Assembly: GCF_003672135.1 (NCBI RefSeq)
Contig: NC_039507.1
Span: 18,344,278 to 18,408,277, forward strand
Reading direction: 5' to 3'
Source of the DNA: Ooceraea biroi
Lineage: Eukaryota; Arthropoda; Insecta; Hymenoptera; Formicidae
Length of the DNA: 64,000 nt
This document shows, piece after piece, positions 34,809 through 46,736 of this stretch. The notes under the pieces are model-generated. The model was not told the origin of the DNA and made no database searches. It was given only the letters and a program-made list of their open reading frames with translations. How positions within the stretch are numbered: the stretch's first letter is position 1; every line of letters starts with the position of its first letter. Made by a program: the position numbers and the translations under genes.

Positions 34809-35239
34809 ATATTACCATCGTTATTGAAACAAAGAATGGAATTTTCTCGAAAAAACAATTACAATAGTGAAACAGTGGCGGACCTACAGCCTACATCTGT
34901 GTGGGCATATAGTCTAGGATAGAACACACTTGCATTTAGTAAAAGAAAACTTTCTCTTTCTTCTAAAGAAGTAATCTGTGCTAAATGATGCAACCTATCG
35001 TGATCCTTTGAATGAGGTGGCCAGTATCTATGCTATGCTTTTCTTTTAGTATAGTATAGCTTAGTATAGTATATAATAATTAATATAATACTTAATATAA
35101 ATGATAAATATAAAAACAAAAATACAAAAAAAAGTAAAAATACCAAAATAGCAAAAAATGTTATATTTATTAAAAATTAAAAAAATATATTATATATATA
35201 TATAATTTATATATATAAATATATTAATATTAATAAATA
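34809..35239. other. FBXO21-like intron 1, unassigned
   Basis: Low-complexity AT-rich DNA (TATAGTATAGTATA-like and TATATATATA tracts); no feature seen. Confidence 0.4.
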
Positions 35240-35675
35240 TGCAGGGTGTCCCAGACCTAACGTAACACCGGTTAATGGTAGATACCTGAGGTGATTCTGA
35301 GACGAATTTTCCTCTTGCAAAATGTCAAGGGTGGCGTAGTTTCGGCGCTTTAATGGATTGAAGATGTCCTATCCATGTAGAGAATTTTCCCGCGTTCAGT
35401 GACGGTGGGTCGAAGGAGTCCCGCGCATCGCGCACACTTCAATTTGATCTTAATTTTTCGCGGCTGTTCAAATTGAAGTGTGCGCGATGCGCGGGACCCC
35501 TTCGATCCACCGTCACTGAACGCGGGAAAATTCTCTACATGGATAGGACATCTTCAATCCATTAAAGCGCCGAAACTACGCCACCCTTGACATTTTGCAA
35601 GAGGAAAATTCGTCTCAGAATCACCTCAGGTATCTACCATTAACCGGTGTTACGTTAGGTCTGGGACACCCTGTA
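35240..35675. mobile_element. 436-bp palindromic MITE, CAGGGTGTCCCAGACC ends (copy 2)
   Basis: Same length and palindromic structure as the copy at 28946-29381, with a few differences. It lies in FBXO21-like intron 1. Two such copies of equal length in 7 kb indicate recent activity. Confidence 0.9.
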
Positions 35676-36463
35676 TACATATTCGCTACCACGCGAATAA
35701 ATGCACCTTAGTGTACACTCCGAGTTTTTTCAAATTTGGCACAAATGTAGAGCTTTGAAAAATATTTGACCCATATTTTTCATTTGTGCTCTTAAGCGGT
35801 TTTAAGGGTAGTTATTACCCTTCCAATTTTCACCCGCCTATCATCAATAAGTACAATAAAAATATATAAGAAACAAAATTTAATGCAAAATATATTTTTC
35901 TGGATCGCTAATTGTGAATTGTGAAGCCAGATTTGCAAAATTATTTGTTTAAATAATAAATTGTTTCAACAAAATAGCTAAAAAGTTGAAAAAATACAGT
36001 ATAGTGACGTATAAGAGTTAATATATTATAAGATTAAGTGATACTTAAATATGGCGTCAAATTTGTAAAAAGTATTGCTTTAAATTATTCGAACAATAAA
36101 CGGTTTAAATAAATCAGAAAGAAGATTGAAAAACATTGAAGTGTATCATAGCGGCTTAAATTATAGATGATTTTGGAGTTGTTCATTACATATGTTGTTG
36201 ACGTAAAGATTCTCTTTTAATATTGTTATATAAATCCTATTTGTTACAGTAGTAAGGAAACAAAATGTGAGGTACAGTATTACTAGATTTTTAATAATTT
36301 TATTTGCAAATAAAATTGTCACATTCGGTATTAAAAACTCGCTCCCTGCCAAAGCAGAAAATAATCAAGAATGAGGTGGCGAGTGCCTATGATATGTTTT
36401 TCTTTTAGTGTTTCATTCTAACGTAAATATATTCTAAATGTTATAAGCTTTTGCTTCTATATA
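35676..36463. other. FBXO21-like intron 1, unassigned
   Basis: AT-rich DNA without recognised features. A phrase at its start (ATTCGCTACCACGCGAA) recurs at 37268, just after the next transposon, so the two flanks may be old duplicates. Confidence 0.35.
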
Positions 36464-37228
36464 TACAGGGTGTCCCGGGTTTTAACCGACAAACTGCGGG
36501 AGCATATTCTACCAGTGGAAATAAGAAAAAATTCTTATATCGAGTTTGCTTAGAAATGCTTTATTACAAAGTTATAAACCAATATTGAAAAGAAATATGA
36601 GATAAGTAACAACGGATTTTTTCACAAAAATAAAAATTATCTACGCAATGATTTAGTGACGCATTTCAAAATGTTGTCCTTGCACATCGATACAAGCTAG
36701 ACATCGACGTAGTACAGAATTTGTTATAGTACGACATTCCTGAAAATTTTGTTGCATCTCAGTAACTGAGTTAGTAATTCGTTGCTTTAAATCTATCTGG
36801 TACTCTCCTGTTAGGAAATCTACGTTGATACTCTCGTACGGCAGCTCGTGCATTTCCGTCACAGAATCCGTACACGAAATGAATATCAGTGTATTCCTCA
36901 TTTGAAAACACTTTTGGCATTCTGATAGTAATTGCTAGTTCACACGACGATTGAAATCTAACAGCTACTGTTGTGAAAGTAACAATCATACTGAATCGTT
37001 TCAACATAGTGAACATGAATACATGTGAATACACATAACATAAACATCTTCGACCTTCCAAATTCTACACTATGTTCCGTTGTTACTTATCTCATATTCC
37101 TTTTCAATATTGGTTTATAACTTTGTAATAAAGCATTTCTAAACAAACTCGATATAAGAATTTTTTCTTATTTCCACTAGTAGAATATACTCCCGCAGTT
37201 TGTTGGTTAAAACTCGGGACACCCTGTA
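36464..37228 (-). mobile_element. Deleted CAGGGTGTCCCGGG mariner-type element, 765 bp
   Basis: Both termini are present. On the minus strand the transposase N-terminus (MPKVFSNEEYTDIHFVYGF to NRRVPD) runs straight into the C-terminus (DLKQRITNSVTEMQQ) out of frame. The central DDE region is lost entirely, so this is a different and larger deletion than in the 1102-bp copies. Confidence 0.88.
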
Positions 37229-38093
37229 TAATATTATTATTATATATAGTAATATTAATAAATATATATTCGCTACCACGCGAAACAATGCACCTTAGTG
37301 TACCACTTGGGTAGGTTTACTTGTAAGCAGTGAGGATAGATGTATAAATTACACATGTGTGTGTGCTTTATGACAATCTGTTATACAATACGTTTCACAT
37401 ATTGCTTAGAGAAAAAAGGGAAGGTTCAGTGTGGGGTCCTTATTACATTCATTATCCAGTGACTAATAAACAAATTCTTTTCAAAAAGAGATACTTTTTT
37501 GTTAGAGAAAGACTCTTTTGTGTGTGATATAGCGTTTGCATGCGTTAATAAAATTTTATATTAAATTCTTCAGAGACAAGATAAATAAGTAAAGGAGTTT
37601 CGGGAGCAAGTTGTTGCACTTCTACTGCCTTTCCTTTTTGCTATCCTTTCCCACAAAACTGCCTTTATTTTAAAACGGAACGAGATGCCAGTATTTTTTC
37701 GCAATTCGTTTGGATCGTATATTTCTATCGAAATGCAAGCAATGGAAATGCTCTTATTACTTTCCTTGAACGTACAACAGATAAAATATAACGTATAAAT
37801 TTGGGTCACATGTGTAATACATGTGCAATTTCCCTAATGAGGTTTTTCTGTGTGGTGCACTATCATAAAGAAGACAATGTCGAAAAAGTTATTATTGCTG
37901 TTGTTTTTTTTATATTTTCCTTTTAGTAATATCTTTTTAAAAATTATCTTAATCTTTGTATAAAAAGTATGTATAATTTCATGTTTCTTCCATTTCTCAA
38001 AATGTATTGCCCTGACAATGGTTTTATTTATGCAATTATATATCCAATGATTCGCAAAATTAAATATATTCTTTCCTTACATTTTTCTTTCAG
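37229..38093. other. End of FBXO21-like intron 1
   Basis: No feature seen apart from the acceptor (TTTCTTTCAG) before the exon at 38094. The ATG-initiated frame from 37969 is an artefact of reading intron into that exon. Confidence 0.5.
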
Positions 38094-41000
38094 ATGGCCT
38101 GGTTTGAAAAACATTCGACAAACAGAAATGCATAAAGGCTACTTAAGTGTTGAAGAATTGATAGACGTACGAGTAAACTGTAAGAAAGAATTGTTGCATT
38201 TGTTGGCTCAAATGAGCGAAAAGTATTACCACAATGGTTCTGATGAGTTCATGAAGAAAAATGTTAATATCTGCGCTTGTCGCACACACTTCCAATGTTT
38301 TCTTCCGTTCCGCACTGTTTTTCACGAAGGCGTTTTGAATAATGAAATTCTCGATATGGAAGAATTTAATTTTTTGGTTTATCCACCCAAGACAACACAT
38401 CACTTGAATTATTATTTAGTTATGGATGAATTAACAAGTTTAAATGATCGGTGAAAAAGGTGAGATTTAATAAATAATGAATATTTATTTAAAAGTTTTA
38501 TGAATAACTAGGAAGTTATACTGTAATGTATATGGTAAAGAGATATAACATTTATCAGTTAATATACAAAGTATTAATTTTTAGTGGATATAAGGACAAC
38601 CTGACAAATATTTATTACGGAAGAATCCTTCTAACATATTTAAGGCATTATCATCTAGAAAACGTATGGCAGGAATTTATAAATCGCCCTCCTAAACACC
38701 AGTTACTGGAAGAGGTAATAACTTTTATCATACAATGGTTTCATCCGGAGAAAAATGTCTCTTGCTCGCACATAGATATGGACCTGGATAATATCGCACA
38801 ACAGGTGATGAAGCATCTTAAAGTTGAGAATCCCAAGCATCCAATATTCTCGGCATCTCGTGAACAATTCTCGAGGTGGAAATACAATAATATCTATGAA
38901 AATCAATGGAACAACAGCGAGGGAAGACAGATTATAAATATTCTTTTCAACATACTCTTGTACAAACCAACCTTCGAGGCAGTTGTACATTCTTTAAAAT
39001 CAGATCTCTTTCGACAATACCTATTAATGAAAAATATCGTAAGTTATAGTTTGTAATACATTAGGATCAGCTTATGTTATATCTATAGCTTCATATTTAT
39101 TATTTCTTATAAATGTTAATATTTTTGTTTCTTAAATTATGACAGGAGTTTAAAACCGAGGACATGAATATTGTACCGCTGATAGTCATATTTCAGAGTG
39201 TTGCAAGAAGACTTGGCATGTATTGTGATCTAGTATCTTTTCTTATATCTGATTTTCCTGCTTCTGAAATTCTGAACCTGCCTATAGGCAAACCAACGCC
39301 AAATTATGGGTTACTAACATGGAAGCCAAAATGGTTAAACTAATTTTAATTTCGATTACTTATACCTTTCCATTTTTCTTTTAGTCGTATATATACTTTT
39401 TTATTATTTTATTTCAGTAATGTAACAAACTCTGATGACGAACACTGTCTTTATATCCATCTCGAAAAGGGGAGAGGTGGAGCCATTCTGAATAAAAATA
39501 ACTTGTCCAGAATTTATGAGTCTACGTTAGAATGTCCCATAAGTTTTGATAGATATCCCAGAATAAAGTTGTTAGAGGTAATTATTCATATATATTGTAT
39601 TAATTCTAGTAAATAACAACAATTCATAAATTTAACAATAGGTAAAGGTAATTAGTCACAAGCAAGTTGGCATAGATATATGTTAAATTACTGACACATT
39701 AAAGAGTGAGTCGCTTCTAATTTCAAAACATTTCTTTATTTTCCAAAGTTTCGTACTCTTAGTTTAATTTATTAATGCAATGTTCGTTTTAGCTGATGAT
39801 AAGTTTGGGTTCTCATTATGTGCTACAAATGTATGTTGAGTGGGTCGACTATTATTGTGGAAATTATAATAATTTCAACCCAGTGTTTGAAGAAGGAAGG
39901 TGGATGCACAGGCTTCTATACCTGGTAGAAGAGAGTTTGTCGATCTCACAGACTCTTTATATGACAAGAAAAGAAGATGTATTTAAGTTCGTAGATGAAT
40001 TGGAAAAGGTATCTCAATAAGGTTATACGTAAAGAAATATCATTTCCTGAAAGTTCCTGCAGTTTTCTTTTCTTTCTTTTAAACATAAGATACACTAATA
40101 TATCTTTTTCATGATAAGAATATATCTATGTAACAAAGAATACTAGGATTCATTGTGTATATGAATATTTTATTTAGTTTTACATAAAACTTTTTATTAG
40201 GGGTACCGATATGTCTTGAGATAAGCGTACTTGTCACATATTTGTCAAATACTATATCTGCAGATAGAAATGTTTCCACAATAAGTAAATTTCGTGATTC
40301 CACATATGTGCAGGATGAATCTAGTGTTACGTGCTATGCAAGAAGACACATCGATTTAATACGAGTGAGAAGAAGGTATATATATTCTTAGGGTCTGGAT
40401 ATGAGGTATGTTCGCGCATTTCTATTGCGTGTGTGTGATACATAAAGATTACACATATGCATAAAACAAGAAAATATAAGTATAATATTCTGCGTATAAT
40501 TATATGTTACTTCACGTCACGACGACATTCCGAGAAAGATCTTCTTGTGCAAGATAATGGGAGAGCTAGGCGAAAGAAAACTGTTTAAAAGTAATGTACA
40601 AAGATAGATCCTAATCGTGATTCTGCATCATATTTACCCAGCTGGCGGACGTTTGGGACGATAGACTTACGTCTAATAGAATTTCCTTAGTACCTCATCT
40701 CATTAAAAATGGTTGTTATTTATTCATGAAGACAGTACAAGAGTACTTGTATTCCAATTTGCCTCCTTTGAAGGGATTATCTTTTTTGCGGATGTGTTGT
40801 ATGTGAAAGTAATTAAGTCTTTATAAGTAATTAATTATAATATTCTTATAATGAAAATTATAAGATAAGTATTTATTATCGTTAATTATTTGGTACATTC
40901 TAGTATAAATTACGAAAAGAATGTATGAAATACACACCCAAACCAAAGAAGAGGAAGGCTGAAATGAAATTCGCAGTTGGAATGATAGTGACATGTACTT

Positions 41001-41270
41001 GTAACGACAGAACTCATTCACGATTAAGATGCCATAAAATGCCACACGTGATAATAGGATGGTCAGTGGTTGATGATTTGGTAAGGAGATGGAACCATTT
41101 GGACTGTCACTTAGCCAAGAAACAAAGTGCATGGTACCTAGCCATTCCCGCAAGCCGGAATACAGTCGAGGATACATGTTATATTCGCGAATGTATAAAC
41201 AAAGTGTTTTAAATACATGGTGTTATTCTGAATTATATATATTTACTATACACATATATAATTACTATAT

Positions 41271-42253
41271 TACTATAATAGGATCCTCCCGGGATAAATG
41301 GTCGAACTTAAAATATGATTTGCGTAAACTTAAACTGTGATGAGGACTTCAAAGCAAACCATTTTCCTCTGGTAGTATGCTCGCAAGCGCTTTGTTCAAG
41401 AGATATTGACTTTTGAAGCTACGGAAGTATAGGATTGAATATAATCGAAATATCACTTTTTGGTTTATAGGTCATTGACAGACGTTGTATATTTATATAG
41501 CTTTTGTAAGGGAATTATTAATGCTGCTCACTGTGAATACGCCACGCGATTTCCAAACAGAAGATTGCCAGATAAGATACTGTTATCTTTAATATTTCAA
41601 CGATTGAGGGAAACTGGGTCATTTAATATGGTGCCACGAGCTGATGGAGGTTTTGAACCACTGCAAAATAAAAGAATAATTGCTATCATATTGCAGCATT
41701 TCAACTAAAACCCATCAACAAATATCCGGAAATCTGTTTCTGAGTTAGGAATTTCCTTCACAATTATATGAAAAATACTCTCAGTCGATGGAAGTTGTCT
41801 ATCTTCAACGTGTCCAGCCTTTATTACCAGCTGATATGCCACGCAGAAAACATCTTCCACTTGGTTTTTAAATCAAAGAAAGAATAATAAATATGATCCA
41901 CAATTTTTACAAAACATTTTGTGAACAAAGAAGGCCATATTTATCAGACAAGATATTCTCCATCAAAAAGAAGATGTTTTATTAATGAATCATGTTTAGT
42001 AACATGAAAATTCTTGAGCAATCCAGAATATTTTCAACACGGTTTTGATTACTGTAAAGCAAGAAAGAAGAGAAACCTAGGTGACGTCAAAATTATTTAC
42101 TAATAAATCTTATATCATGATAACTTTAGAAGTTAATATCTCGTGAACGAAGCAATTGCGAGCATACTTCCAGAGGAATTTTTTGTTTTGTTTTGTGGTT
42201 CTAAATTCATATTTCAAGTTTGGCCACTTAACCTGGGAGCACTCTCTATAATA
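41271..42253 (+). mobile_element. Degraded DUF4817-type transposon in the last FBXO21-like intron
   Basis: Diverged inverted ends of about 130 bp can be paired: ACTATAATAGGATCCTCCCG with TTATAGAGAGTGCTCCCAGG, and GTATGCTCGCAAGCGC with GTATGCTCGCAATTGC. The interior holds a relic transposase. It is much older than the CAGGGTGT copies. A TTTTATTTTAG acceptor just downstream begins the last gene exon. Confidence 0.65.
41460..41708 (+). pseudogene. Relic transposase N-terminus, DUF4817-like
   Basis: Reads SLTDVVYLYSFCKGIINAAH followed by EYATRFPNRRLPD and RLRETGSFN. This is the same helix-turn-helix pattern (EYxxRFPNRRxPD) as the young elements here, but from a different subfamily. The catalytic domain further right is scrambled by stops and frameshifts. 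Confidence 0.7.
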
Positions 42254-42599
42254 ACATGAATGTATATTTTTTATTTTAGACCAGGTAGAGAAGCTAAATA
42301 CACCGACACCTTTTAATAAGTGCGAACTCGGTAAATATTTTTCTGAATTTAAAGGCACTTATTTCATGCCAAATAAGATGCTAGCAACTGAGTATCCAGA
42401 CGATGTATTATATTTAGTTAACGACTTGTAACTTTTTTTATTGGTATGCAATTAAAATGTCCATGTATGGTAATGAAATACTTTAAGGGTGTCGGTTCTC
42501 TCCAATTTGCCATATTCGCTTTGTCATAAACTAGGAATGATGTAAATTTCTTGCGATAACTTATTAATTAGTACTTTGTGGGATATTCGTCTGCAATAA

Positions 42600-42787
42600 T
42601 CACAGCTCATAGGCTGCTCATACACCTCCTCAGTCATCGGATCTCAATCTTATCGAACATTATGGAAAATTCTTGGAGATGTTATTTAGAAAAGACAGAT
42701 ACAGATTTCTAATCAAAAAGATTTAAAAATGGCTCTTTAAGAAGAATGGGACTCCTTCTCATCACCTGTCACGCAAAAGCAACAGTA
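42600..42787 (+). pseudogene. Relic of a Tc1-like transposase C-terminus
   Basis: Reads PQSSDLNLIEHYGKFLEML, then KKDLKMAL, a stop, and EEWDSFSSPV. This follows the WPPQSPDLNPIEHLW...DL...EEW order of Tc1-like transposases. Only this C-terminal piece is recognisable. It lies just after the FBXO21-like gene. Confidence 0.6.
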
Positions 42788-43737
42788 TACAGCCATGGAC
42801 AAAATTATTAGGCACCCTACTTATTTAACTAACTTCCTTCTAATTTATAAGGAAATAAATAACACCATCTTTATAAATATTAACATTTATTCTCTAAACA
42901 ATCATACAAACTAATATTTGGTTGGTCCACCATTGTGTTTTATAACTTCTGTTCCTCTCAGGTAAGCTATGCACTAGTCGCTTGCACATAGAAGATGATA
43001 TCTTCTCCCATTCTTCAGGGACCGTTTTCTTGAGTTCAGTAATAGAATTGCACTTGCGAGTATAGATATATTTCTTTACACATAATAATCACGTCCGCAC
43101 CCATACAGCACAAAATATTCGGAGAATATTCTAACAACATGATTTCCATATATTCTGAGAATATTCGAAAGGAATATTCATAAACAGTTCCACGAATGTT
43201 CTAAATGTTATTGATATGTTATTTGGTAAGTACTCCGAATATTCTAATGATATTTCAATGAATATTCTTATAATATTTTATTTCTTATAATATTTCCCAC
43301 ACTATTCCTAGAATATCCTATATATAGAATATCCTATAGAATATATATAGAAACAGTCCATAAACATACGCAAAATGTTCATAGAATATGCTACAGAATA
43401 TTTATAGAATATTCAGAGAATGTGAGTTTTTGTCTACTTCAAATGTTCCATGGAAGGTTCACAAAAACTCTGAAGCATTATATGAGAATATTCTAAACAT
43501 TCTCCGATATTATTCTATGAATGATCATAGAACGATCTTGTGCTGTATGGGTAGTCATCAAAGTCAAAATACAAACTGAAGAAGTTTCAGAGTAGTATTG
43601 AACTTCGTACCTCAATCGTTTGAACCATTCACAAGGTCGATGGAATGAAAACAACATATAAACATAAAGTTTACACTTATTCAGTTCCGAGATATTTGGG
43701 AGAAACAAGGTGCCAAATAATTTTGTCCATGGCTGTA
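42788..43737. mobile_element. Element with ACAGCCATGGACAAAATTATT ends
   Basis: TACAGCCATGGACAAAATTA at the left is matched by TAATTTTGTCCATGGCTGTA-type sequence at the right, with TAT/TAC flanks. Termini of this kind are usual in Tc1-like elements. It is split by a nested element at 43100-43551, and no transposase lies between the ends. Confidence 0.65.
43100..43551. mobile_element. Element with CCCATACAGCACAA ends and iterated GAATATTC motifs
   Basis: CCCATACAGCACAA is matched by TTGTGCTGTATGGG. The interior is mostly loosely repeated GAATATTC palindromes (about every 20-30 bp). Termini differ by one or two bases from those of the element at 46120-47046. Confidence 0.8.
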
Positions 43738-44013
43738 TACAGGGTGTTTCACATAAGGGTAAAAACCTTTCGCCCACAGGTAGATCAGATTGAATTAAAA
43801 AGTCCTGTACCATCTTGCGATTTGTGCAATAGTTAACGAGTTATTAAATTATTAAAAATCGTTGGATTAGTCCGGCCCACCGCCGAATGCAAGCGCACGG
43901 CGAGATTATGCGATCGCAAGGCGGTCACATCTCGCCGCGCGCTTGCATTCGGCAGTGGGCCGGACTAATACAGCGATTTTTAATAATTAATAACTCGTTA
44001 ATTATTGCATCTT
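43738..44013. mobile_element. Palindromic element with one CAGGGTGTTTCACATAAG end
   Basis: A CAGGGTGTTTCACATAAG terminus is followed by a near-perfect palindrome. Its core is GC-rich (CGGCCCACCGCCGAATGCAA pairs with TTGCATTCGGCAGTGGGCCG). The right terminus is not found; sequence after CATCTTATG differs, so the element is incomplete or diverged. Confidence 0.7.
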
Positions 44014-44705
44014 ATGTTAACTATAGCGTCTTAATATAGCCCAAGTGAAAATCGGGCCTTAGTAAGCAAAAATAACTGTTTTAATATTCACTAATATAAA
44101 AATATAAGGAATATCGTAATAATGTATCTGTATCCTATAGATAAATAGACAAAGTATAAATAAAAACCAAAAAAATATATATTCTTGCATAAATAAACAA
44201 AAATACTCACGTATTTTGCAACAGCTTTTTAACAAAAGGCAGCACTTATACCCTTTCGCTGACGTTATACGATTGCTGACACTGACATCTGTGCGTTCGA
44301 GCGAATCCGGCGAGACGAACATTTAACACTCGTAGACACTCACGCTACTACATATAAGTCACGTAGTCTTTCCATATTCATTTAATGGGAAATTTAAAAG
44401 CTGGGGCTTATTAGGGCGCGGGCCTTATTTGTTTCTTCCACTTACTTTACATAAAATTTTCCGCTAATCGAGCTGAATATCACAAAATAAAAGCCTATAA
44501 AAACTGCCAAATTCATTTTATTTCATTTAATAATCACGTTAATCTGTGTTGAAAAAGAAGAACTATACTAACCAAAAAGAATTGTTTCCGTGAAGAAATC
44601 AAAAATGTTCTACAAGTGTACTGTTTGTAGACTTAGCTCACTAACATAAAAAGTGACATAAGATAGATGATCAAATGTTTCATATATGAGATATCCTAAT
44701 CAATT
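44014..44705. other. Unassigned DNA right of the palindromic element
   Basis: AT-rich with one CG-containing patch near 44270-44340. No exon or element end recognised. Confidence 0.35.
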
Positions 44706-44979
44706 CGCAGCAAACACAAAGTAACAGTAATATACATGTTATGTTATAATTTCCCACTCAACAATGTAATTGTTACATAACACGTATGTTATGTTGTATT
44801 TATATTAATGAGTAGGAAATTATAACATGTATATATACATAACACGATAAGTATAGTTTTGTTAATTTTTGATGATTTATGTTAAATGTATACATGTTAA
44901 TTTTTGATGATTTATGTTATGTATACATGTATGTATACATAACATGTATATATTACTGTTACTTTTTGTGTTTGCTGGG
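44706..44979. mobile_element. MITE with CAGCAAACACAAAGTAAC ends
   Basis: CAGCAAACACAAAGTAAC pairs with GTTACTTTTTGTGTTTGCTG. The interior includes ATTTCCCACTCAACAATG, as in the copy at 1707-1866, and an extra repeated TTAATTTTTGATGATTTATG. Confidence 0.75.
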
Positions 44980-44997
44980 TTATTTATGAGATATTGA

Positions 44998-45475
44998 GGA
45001 GGTTGGTTGCTCAAATCAAAATGGAGGATATTCGTCTATATGGGAATCTGTTGTTCATACCAAAAGTAAAGACAATTGTCTGCATGGTTGTTATACTTTT
45101 ATACATGGGCGACATAGTGGCAATGTCGCATTTTTTTTGGCCCTGATAATGGGTGCCACTGGAGCTCTAATTCAATCAAAACAAGATAATTATACAGAGC
45201 AAACGAATTTTCGTATCACAATTTTCTGAAAAGAATTGTCAAATAATCGACGCATTATTCTTATCATGTTTAACACGTTTTCGAGAATTAAATTACAGGT
45301 ATCGTAACATTTTTGCTATGTCGCCCATGTATAAAAGTATAACTTCAATAATTAAGTATTCGACAACCATGCAGACAATTGTCTTTAATTTTGGTATGGA
45401 CGACAGATTCCTATAGACGAATATCCTCCATAAATGAACTAATTCTTATCATTTTGATTTGAGCAATCACCCTCC
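44998..45475 (-). mobile_element. Complete TTAA MITE (GGAGG ends) at the right edge of the 15.5-kb block
   Basis: The ends GGAGGTTGGTTGCTC and GAGCAATCACCCTCC are inverted repeats. TTAA follows on the right (45476-45479) but the left flank reads TTGA. It has about 480 bp and no coding capacity. It is in inverted orientation relative to the partial copy at 29998-30352. Confidence 0.8.
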
Positions 45476-45479
45476 TTAA

Positions 45480-45780
45480 ATGTTAATCATATCAAATGTA
45501 CGTTATACAATTTACATATTTCAAATAAACCGATAATTAACATTTACTTTACTTTTTAATGTTAAGTAGTATAAAAAAATAAGTTGTAAACAAAAGAAAT
45601 ATATATTATACCTTATACTTTTTTTGTTTCAAGGCGATAATAGATTAACATTTGAAATGTATGTATATATGAAAATGACTTAATCATCTTATAGTCAATT
45701 AATTATTATATGTTTATCTCAATCATTAAATTAATTATTATATGCGATGCGACAGTAACACTAGTTTATAAAACGATATT
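45480..45780. repeat. Displaced piece of IR upstream flank
   Basis: Matches 25353 to about 25620 with many shared phrases, for example GAAAATGACTTAATCA and TTTATCTCAAT. It continues the homology that upstream of IR-D breaks at the TTAA at 29994-29997. Confidence 0.8.
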
Positions 45781-46354
45781 TTTTTCATTATTTGAAATCA
45801 GACAAGGTGATTCTCATATAATTTTGGATGCTGAAAACAATGCTGCAAGCCAATGTTCACCAGTAGGTCAGGTTTTCGAAATAATTGAGATTTATATGCA
45901 AAAATGGCTGTTTTGACGATATTTAAAAAAGTTATTTTTGTAAAAATGGTAAATGTTATTTTGAAATTCTGATCAAAAGTTATAAATGTATTGTTCAACC
46001 TCTATAAAATGTATGTTTATTTCGAGATCTTACTTTTTAGCCATGTTATGAAAGATTTAAATACAGAGTTTTGCTAAGATAGCAAATATTCTACCTATGG
46101 AGTCATAATATGTATACTTCCCAGACAGCACAAGGATGTCCTAAGGACATCCGAAGAACATCCAGGACGTACATGTGTGATATCCTGAGGATATCCCATT
46201 TTAATCCTCGGATCTCCTCTGGATGTCCCGAGGAAGAGGAAATAATAGCCGTATATATATGATCCTCTGGAATATCGAGGGAAATCCTATGAAATATCCT
46301 AAGGATTTCTATAGGATATGTTTGGGATATTATTCGTACGTTTCAAGGACGAAA

Positions 46355-46436
46355 CCCATACAGCACAGAAGCTCCAGGGGACGTCGCAGGGACGTTCACA
46401 GGATATATGTCCTAATTGATTTCTGTGCTGTATGGG
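46355..46436. mobile_element. 82-bp nested element with CCCATACAGCACAGAA ends
   Basis: CCCATACAGCACAGAA pairs with TTTCTGTGCTGTATGGG; the interior is about 50 bp with GGGACGT motifs. It sits in the left arm of the 46120-47046 element. Confidence 0.75.
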
Positions 46437-46596
46437 TATTTATCAATTCTATATATCAGTGCCTCAAAGATAGACAGAGTTAAGTCTCATTTTTGTAAAA
46501 AAATAGATTTTTATATTTTATGAATTACTCTCTAAATTTCGTGTAGTGGAATCTCACTCTTTTGGAATGAGATATCACTTCAAGCAATAATGATTT

Positions 46597-46736
46597 CAAA
46601 AGAAAAGAAGAAGAAAAGAGTACTGGATCGGTTTTCCGGATGGTTATTTATAAGGTGATAACGCAAATGTTTCTTGCGAGAACGTCACGTCTGGCCTGGC
46701 CATCTATCGGTCGCTTGGTGAATTAGAGGCGGGAAT
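46597..46736. repeat. Conserved core block shared with 34370-34504
   Basis: Reverse complement of the block at 34.4 kb: CCTGGCCATCTATCGGTC, GAGAACGTCAC and GGATCGGTTTTCC are shared, with a few substitutions. Confidence 0.75.

Larger units (their letters stand above)
32044..42431 (+). pseudogene. FBXO21-like F-box gene, first coding exon split by a transposon
   Basis: FBXO21 proteins are substrate receptors of SCF ubiquitin ligases, with an N-terminal F-box, a transglutaminase-like middle and a C-terminal YccV/HspQ-like domain. Exon 1 encodes MATITDLPVEVI (32044-32079), then a 1.1-kb element, then ILDFDNISVQDFANFSSTCK (33186-33301). Later exons are 38094-38450 (from RWPGLKNIRQ), 38585-39038 (RHYHLENVWQEFINRPP), 39146-39333, 39418-39577, 39793-40008, 40314-40364, 40642 to about 40734 (3' end uncertain), 40904-41192 (MKFAVGMIVTC and HVIIGWSVVDD, YccV-like) and 42280-42431 (CELGKYFSEFKGTYFMPN). 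All downstream phases fit and no other lesion was found. The element puts a stop a few codons after VEVI. The gene may be dead, may use a later start without an F-box, or the insertion may be heterozygous. Confidence 0.75.
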
